From Conoideocrella luteorostrata (Eukaryota > Ascomycota > Sordariomycetes > Hypocreales > Clavicipitaceae), in the NCBI GenBank assembly GCA_032433595.1, contig JASWJB010000011.1, positions 186,001-250,000 of the forward strand: 64,000 nucleotides of DNA, written 5' to 3'. A program made the translations under genes and the position numbers. This document shows positions 56,150 to 64,000 of this stretch, one piece after another; the first letter of the stretch is position 1, and every line of letters begins with the position of its first letter. Below the pieces are notes generated by a model. The model saw nothing but the letters and a program-made list of their open reading frames with translations, was not told the DNA's origin and did no database searches.

Positions 56150-56562
56150 ATTCAATAGGCTATTCAGGTTAATTCGAAACTCAGGGAAATGCACACTAAA
56201 AGTCGCCACAGCAAATTCCAATGCGTGCTCTCAGCGTGTCTTTGGATTATGCACGTCGCTCTGTACAGGCTAGGATTGGAAATAGCCCATTGTACAACCC
56301 AGACCAGACTCCGTAGATACTCCACAGACCCGGAGCCTTTGGTTACTAAGTACGGAGTCGCACTGTACGTACTAACTAACTAACTAGTAGCATGACAACA
56401 AAAAAACACTTTACACGTCCTTAACGCGTCGCGCGTGCCGATCCGCCCACTTCGCTGGCCAGCCGAAACCGCGCTTGTTCCCTCGACCTCCCTCGCTAGA
56501 ATCGCTATTCCCTCGTGTTAAGCTGCACAGCATCCTCTATCTGGTCAAGCAGTACTTTTATC
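56150..56562. promoter_or_regulatory. Divergent promoter between EXO70 and MCM3
   Basis: About 410 nt between two genes transcribed apart. It contains TACGGAGTCG at 56351-56360 next to GTACGTACTAACTAACTAAC, and an ACGCGT box near the MCM3 side. The role is assigned from gene orientation. Confidence 0.55.
56424..56429. promoter_or_regulatory. MCB-type element ACGCGT upstream of MCM3
   Basis: ACGCGT is the core bound by MBF (Mbp1/Swi6) at genes induced at the G1/S transition. This copy lies 134 nt before the MCM3 start, followed by CGCGCG. MCM genes are classic targets in yeasts. The match is six bases only, so function is inferred from gene identity and position. Confidence 0.5.
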
Positions 56563-59451
<2,889 letters not shown>

Positions 59452-59662
59452 TCAATGGAAGGTAACAACATGGAATGGAGACTGGCGTTTGGTTCTGGGG
59501 TATGGTGATTCCGACACACGATACTGGGAGGGTCAGTGAAATGCAGAATGGTAGATCAATGCTGGACAGAAATCAGGAGGAAATGTGACGTACTGCAATA
59601 TTGAACCATGTCTAGTTTCATGCAGAGTTGTGAGGCTACCAGTATTAGGGCGAGTAGATGAA

Positions 59663-61047
59663 TTACATGAAATTTTTGAACGCTTTTAGCCGTTGTTGCA
59701 CTTGCTCTCCATTCCATGTTTCGGTGCCGTAAACGTCTGTGCCAAGGGTTGGCATGCCGACTTGTTCAATTGCGAAGCTTGCTGCTACAGATCCCCATGC
59801 CACAGCATCCATTAGTTTCTCTCCGCGGGCCAGACCAACGGATAAGCCTCCGAGGAAGGCATTCCCACCTCCAGTGGGATCAGTGACTTTCGAGCTATCT
59901 TGATGATAGGCGGAAACCCATCTTTCTATACCCGGGTCAACTTCGATCTCCTCTCGTGCAATGGCGCCGTCCTCGTCTTGTAGGAGGCCAGCGAAGAGGG
60001 CCTCCATATCTGTATCCGGCTGTAAGCCTCCATGTACATTCACCTTGCGTTGCTTGGTGAGCTTGCCGCTTTCAGCACGTCGCTTTCTGCCGCCGTTTTT
60101 GGCGACATAGCAGCCCTTCTCCCCAACCCGAACAACAAGAGCGTAAGACTGCAGTGGCATACTGGCTAAGAGTTGCTCACACGCACGTTCCACACTAACC
60201 GTCGACGCTTCCCCAGTTTCAGGGTCGAGGCCATCGTCACCCATGAAACCTGCTAACTCGGAGTGATTGGGACTGCATATGTCAACGAGGCGGAGGGTGT
60301 TCGTGCAGTTGAGTAGCTGATCCGGGACGCAGAGGTCGGGAACAGGCTCCCATATGAACAACGGTTTAGTATATGTCTCCATCAAAGGTGTGATAGATTT
60401 ACGACGCGACGTTATGGCCGTCACGAGCTCTTGGCATCGAATTGGAGAGCAGATTAGGTGAAATGATTTCGAGAGCAGGAAGTCTGGTGTGAGGTCTTCT
60501 GCAGTGATTCTCCTCTTCGGCGTCGTGTATCTGAATTGCCGCTTATCAGCTGGGCCGACATAACCATTCCATCCCCGCGTTGTGAGACGATCCGGGTCCT
60601 CCAAAAAAACTACACCAGTGCTCCAGTTATCAATGATAGAGGAAATTTGGCTCGGAAAATCAGATCCTTTGTCCACTATCCATCCAATTGAGCGGGACAA
60701 TGGAGGGCAGGAGAATAGCCGAGCTCCAAGTGCGGAATATGTTCCCGCTCCGCCGATGATATCGCGTGCTGGAGGAATTGGGGTTGGGTAATCTATCTCA
60801 TCTGAGAATTGTCGACTGTGTAAGTGCTAGTTTCAATTATATCTACCTCTGACGATATTCACTCTCTTCGTTAAGTCACACCGCTATTCCTCCTGGCGAC
60901 GTGGCAAAAGGCATGGTAAGATTAACGAATGTTTGGAAACTCACCGAGTATAAACATCCCCAGCGTAACAAAATCAAAGTCACATCTTTTGGGCGGAGGT
61001 CTAGTCCCTATTATTGGAGCTTCGTTATTGTCGCATCGGTCCTCCAT
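59663..61047 (-). CDS. MAK32-like pfkB-family protein
   Basis: Ribokinase-fold protein related to yeast Mak32, which is needed for stable maintenance of the L-A/M double-stranded RNA elements; its chemistry is not established. Two exons: 61047-60945 and 60801-59663, with a 143-nt intron, giving 413 residues. The start MEDRCDNNEAPIIGTRPPPK leads to DFVTLGMFILDEIDYP. The N-terminal sugar-kinase signature is present as DIIGGAGTYSALGARLFS. The C-terminal signature reads DPTGGGNAFLGGL (342 on): Asn348 stands where active pfkB kinases have the catalytic Asp. A basic insert NGGRKRRAESGKLTKQRK and an acidic linker lie between about 265 and 310. The protein may bind a nucleotide or sugar without being an ordinary kinase. 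Tail to tail with MCM3, 211 nt apart. Confidence 0.87.
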
Positions 61048-62414
61048 CTATCACGTGGGGGTAATAATAATACGCCAGGGAGCAAGAACAATACGTTCAG
61101 CTTCAATACCTATTTGCCGGATGGCTATATTGCTAGGGTTCGTGGTAGTGGTCCTTTATGCTCGATTCGTGGTGTGTGAGACTACGCAGCACCTTGATTA
61201 CTGAAGGCTTGTAGTGCGGCGGGTTGGGACTGGCCGCTTGCAAATTTCCATGAGTGTGGAGATTAAATCAGCGACAAGAAGTGAACAACGAGTAGAATGA
61301 CCAGTAGAGATTTCGCATAGAGGTCCCAGGCAGCCAAATCATCAACAAAAAGGCAGACCCTTGTGTGCATGTGGTAAAGTAGTAAAGTGGTTGCTCCGTC
61401 ACCGTACTCCGTACAGTTTATTGTATCTTGCGGTGAGGCCCCTGCCACGTAGGGTAGGCGACGGCTTTGCCCTGGAGCCTCCCAGCAGATGTGATTCATT
61501 TCGCAACACAACAAAGCGAATTACGCTTCTCCATACGGATTCCTGTGTTTGGTCACCCGCTATTCAAATTGATACCTGGGTTCTATTCCAATCATGTAAA
61601 CATTAGTTACTCCGTAAGCTGCCAGGGCATCCACGAATATGGATAATTTCCATCCGGTCGATGACGGTCCAGCCCGATATCATCAACGTAGGACGTAATG
61701 GTGGGGCAGTGAGCATGGCCAGCCAGATTCGAGTCCCTAACATCCAGATGAGAGCAACCATCACAGATCACAATCCCAAAATGATCGACTGTGTGAACTT
61801 GGCCGTTGAGCGGGTTCCCAATGCTCAGCTTGAAGATGGACTAGCCCCGCTCACTCCAAGGCCAATCGCTCCGTCGTTACCACGGAGTACTAGGCAGCTA
61901 TTAGTTAGTTACCATGGCACTAGGCACCAATCTCGGTCAGAACTGTCAATGACTAACTACGGACTGGCGCGACATCACCCTGGACTAAACACAGATATAA
62001 CATCTGCGCAACCTACAACACTCTCGAAGACATAGTGTCCCCAAAACAACACATAATCAATCAGCCCATAAGTATCGAAATAGGTATAACTCCCCAACAC
62101 TGCCGCTTGCTCAGTTTTGCACCGCCACCTTGCATGCCCGTGTCCTCAACAATTGATTCGAAAAATATACGGAGTACAACTAAATCAACAAGCCGAAGAA
62201 GCGCAAGCACTGACTCCCTCCCGTCATCAACCGCAGTGTAGTGTCACACACTTTCTAAAAAAAGCCAAAATATATGTCCATGACCTAAAATCAACCCGAA
62301 CTTCCCGACGGTCGCCTCATCCGTTGCATACGACGCCGGCGACCGCCTCAAAACAATAGGGATCCCACGCCAAAAAAGCCATATTTGGAAACAACCCTGT
62401 AGATAACCTTCAAG
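61048..62414. other. Gene-free region between the MAK32-like gene and CAP
   Basis: About 1.4 kb between two genes transcribed apart; both promoters should lie here. Motif copies: TACTCCGTAC at 61405-61414, TACTCCGTAA at 61608-61617, CACGGAGTAC at 61881-61890 (followed by TTAGTTAGTT) and TACGGAGTAC at 62168-62177. The longest open frame (61661-62035, plus, 124 codons) has no recognisable domain. Confidence 0.5.
61405..61414. repeat. TACTCCGTAC half-site of the recurring intergenic motif
   Basis: One of four copies in the MAK32-CAP intergenic region; the others are listed with that region. They lie in both orientations. Confidence 0.65.
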
Positions 62415-64000
62415 ATGGCCGCCACAAACAATATGCATAACCTGACGACTCTCATCAAGAGGTAAGCCCGACTTTAGAGCCATCAAGTTGACACATACAG
62501 CATGCTATCTGAAAGCTGACGGAGGGGTTAGGCTAGAAGCTGCGACTTCAAGGCTTGAAGATATCGCAACCTCGACTGAGCTGCCTAAAGATGTCTCGGC
62601 ACCGGAACAGACCGTGGCATCTACCGCAGGGGCTTCCTTGGATACTCCCCCCCCCTCACAGGCTGCTCACCCAAAAACGATTTCGAAGCCAGCTGAAGAA
62701 CCGGTCGCAGAAGCGATCGAAGAGTTCGATCAACTCATTAGCTCGTCTGTTGGCAACTATGTAAAGCTTAGCAAGGAGTTAGGCGGTGTTATTGCCAAGC
62801 AGGTTCGAAGCCTTCGTCCATCAAATAGAGCCGTCCAACAAGACTTTACTGACTATAACCCTTCAGGCAGCTGAAGTGCTCAAAGGATTCCAAGAACAGC
62901 GAAATTTTTTGTTGATCACGACCAAGGCCGTCAAACCAGATGCGCCTGTGTACCAAAGCCTTCTTAAACCGATTAACGATGCTCTGATGGCTGTGACGGA
63001 ACTGAAAGACTCGAACAGACCCCATCCTATGTACACACAGCTCAGTGCAGTTGCAGATGGTATCATGATGCTGGCATGGATCACACTTGATAGCCGGCCA
63101 CACAAGCACGTGGAGGAGAGCTTAAGCTCGGCCCAGTTCTTCGGAAATCGAGTACTCAAAGAACAGAAGGATAAGTACGCCGCATTGCCAGAACTCGTAT
63201 CCCGTAATGCGCTTTCCCTAACGGTATATTAGGAATCCTAAGCAGGTTGAATGGGTTCAGGCTTTTTACCAAGTCTTCCGAGATCTGGCGGAATACATCA
63301 AACAAAATTTCTCATCTGGCATTACCTGGAATACTAGAGGAGAGCCAGCCCAGGATGCAATGAAGTTTCTATCTGAACAGATCTCGCAGCACGATCCATC
63401 AATTGTTGGAGCTACCCCAGTACCGCCTCCACCTCCGCCGCCGCCTCCTGGCCCGCCACCTGTGCTTGATATCAAGAGCGAAGCCACGTCAACCACATCG
63501 CTAAAGGGGCTAGATGCGGTATTTTCGGATCTAAACAAAGGTGCAGACGTGACCAGAGGACTTCGAAAGGTAGACAAGTCGGAAATGACGCACAAGAACC
63601 CATCATTGCGAGCCGGTAACATCGTTGGGGACCAAAATGGCTCATCACGGGGCAAAAGTCCGGCACCTGGTAAGAAACCAAAGCCAGAGAGCATGCGTGT
63701 GAAGAAGCCAGCCAAAAAGGAACTAGATGGCAACAAATGGACTATTGTACGTATTGAATGCATCACTTTACGGCATTTCGTCTGACGGTGAGAACAGGAA
63801 AACTATGATAAAGAATTGAAGCCAATAGAGATTGAGACGTCGTTGAGTCAGTCTGTGTTGATCAGTAGATGCAACAATACTACCGTTATCCTCAGGGGCA
63901 AAGCCAATCAAGTAACCATCGAAAATTCGACCCGTCTCTCATTGGTTGTGGATACATTGATCTCTACGGTAGATGTCGTCAAGGCCCAGAATTTCGCATT
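62415..64000 (+). CDS. SRV2: Adenylyl cyclase-associated protein CAP/Srv2 (3' end beyond the window)
   Basis: CAP links Ras-responsive adenylyl cyclase to actin turnover, recycling cofilin-bound ADP-actin. Exons seen: 62415-62461, 62532-62802, 62867-63174, 63233-63746 and 63798 onward; about 447 residues are inside the window and the gene runs off the end. The N-terminal cyclase-binding heptads are MHNLTTLIKRLEAATSRLEDIA. The helical folded domain follows (FDQLISSSVGNYVKLSKELGG, RPHPMYTQLSAVADG, NPKQVEWVQAFYQVFRDLAEYIKQNF). Next comes a polyproline stretch (nine prolines, then GPPP) that can bind profilin or SH3 domains, and a WH2-like stretch around LKGLDAVFSDLNKG. The start of the beta-helical CARP domain is ELDGNKWTIENYDKELKPIEIE with repeats SVLISRCNNTTVILRGKANQVTIENS. 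The intact actin-binding C-terminus cannot be checked here. Confidence 0.95.

Noticed and set aside
61661..62035. 124-codon plus-strand frame before CAP
   Set aside because: It contains a copy of the intergenic palindrome and repeated TTAGTTAG, and has no known domain.

Overview
This window is nuclear DNA from a filamentous ascomycete, most likely a eurotiomycete. The genes are split by many short GT-AG introns (about 48-180 nt, with CTAAC/CTGAC branch sites). The histone H4 intron falls inside codon 4. The repertoire (PROPPIN Atg18, pentafunctional AROM, TYW4/Ppm2 with kelch and JmjC parts, IRA-type RasGAP) is fungal. The class-level placement is my inference from overall protein resemblance.

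Layout. 1-964: no gene. 965-4604 (-): TYW4/PPM2 wybutosine enzyme. 5237-6881 (+): ATG18. 7634-9811 (-): PPS1-like dual-specificity phosphatase. 9812-12690: gene-free. 12691-15722 (+): XPD/RAD3 helicase, whose 5' coding part is split into very small exons. 15959-18825 (-): DDHD phospholipase. 19518-21026 (-): PRP3 splicing factor. 21,030-30,890 is a gene-poor island holding a decayed, internally deleted copy of the RNA polymerase I largest subunit (about 21610-23316) and the divergent histone pair H3 (25100-25562, -) and H4 (27317-27691, +). 30891-32801 (+): C2H2 transcription factor resembling Rpn4. 33838-38667 (-): AROM. 39132-47628 (-): IRA/neurofibromin RasGAP. 47745-48205: T-rich low-complexity island. 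48344-49297 (+): conserved-looking protein of unknown function. 49769-53594 (+): multidomain RNA end-processing/repair protein. 54190-56149 (-): EXO70. 56563-59451 (+): MCM3. 59663-61047 (-): MAK32-like pfkB protein. 62415 to the window end (+): adenylyl-cyclase-associated protein CAP/Srv2 (partial).

Most genes are housekeeping: tRNA modification, autophagy, repair/transcription, splicing, chromatin, shikimate synthesis, exocytosis and replication. They do not form one pathway. IRA and CAP both act on Ras/cAMP signalling, but lie about 15 kb apart. The most unusual locus is 49769-53594, where a 2H phosphoesterase, an EEP nuclease/phosphatase, a poly(A)-polymerase-type nucleotidyltransferase and a DUF504/MJ1316 domain are fused in one 1217-residue reading frame. 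That looks like a single-chain RNA 3'-end healing machine.

A palindromic motif, TACGGAGTACTCCGTA, and its half sites recur at well over a dozen places. Every complete copy found lies between genes. Exon coordinates were worked out by hand from splice signals and frame continuity. For each intact multi-exon gene the coding length came out as a multiple of three.
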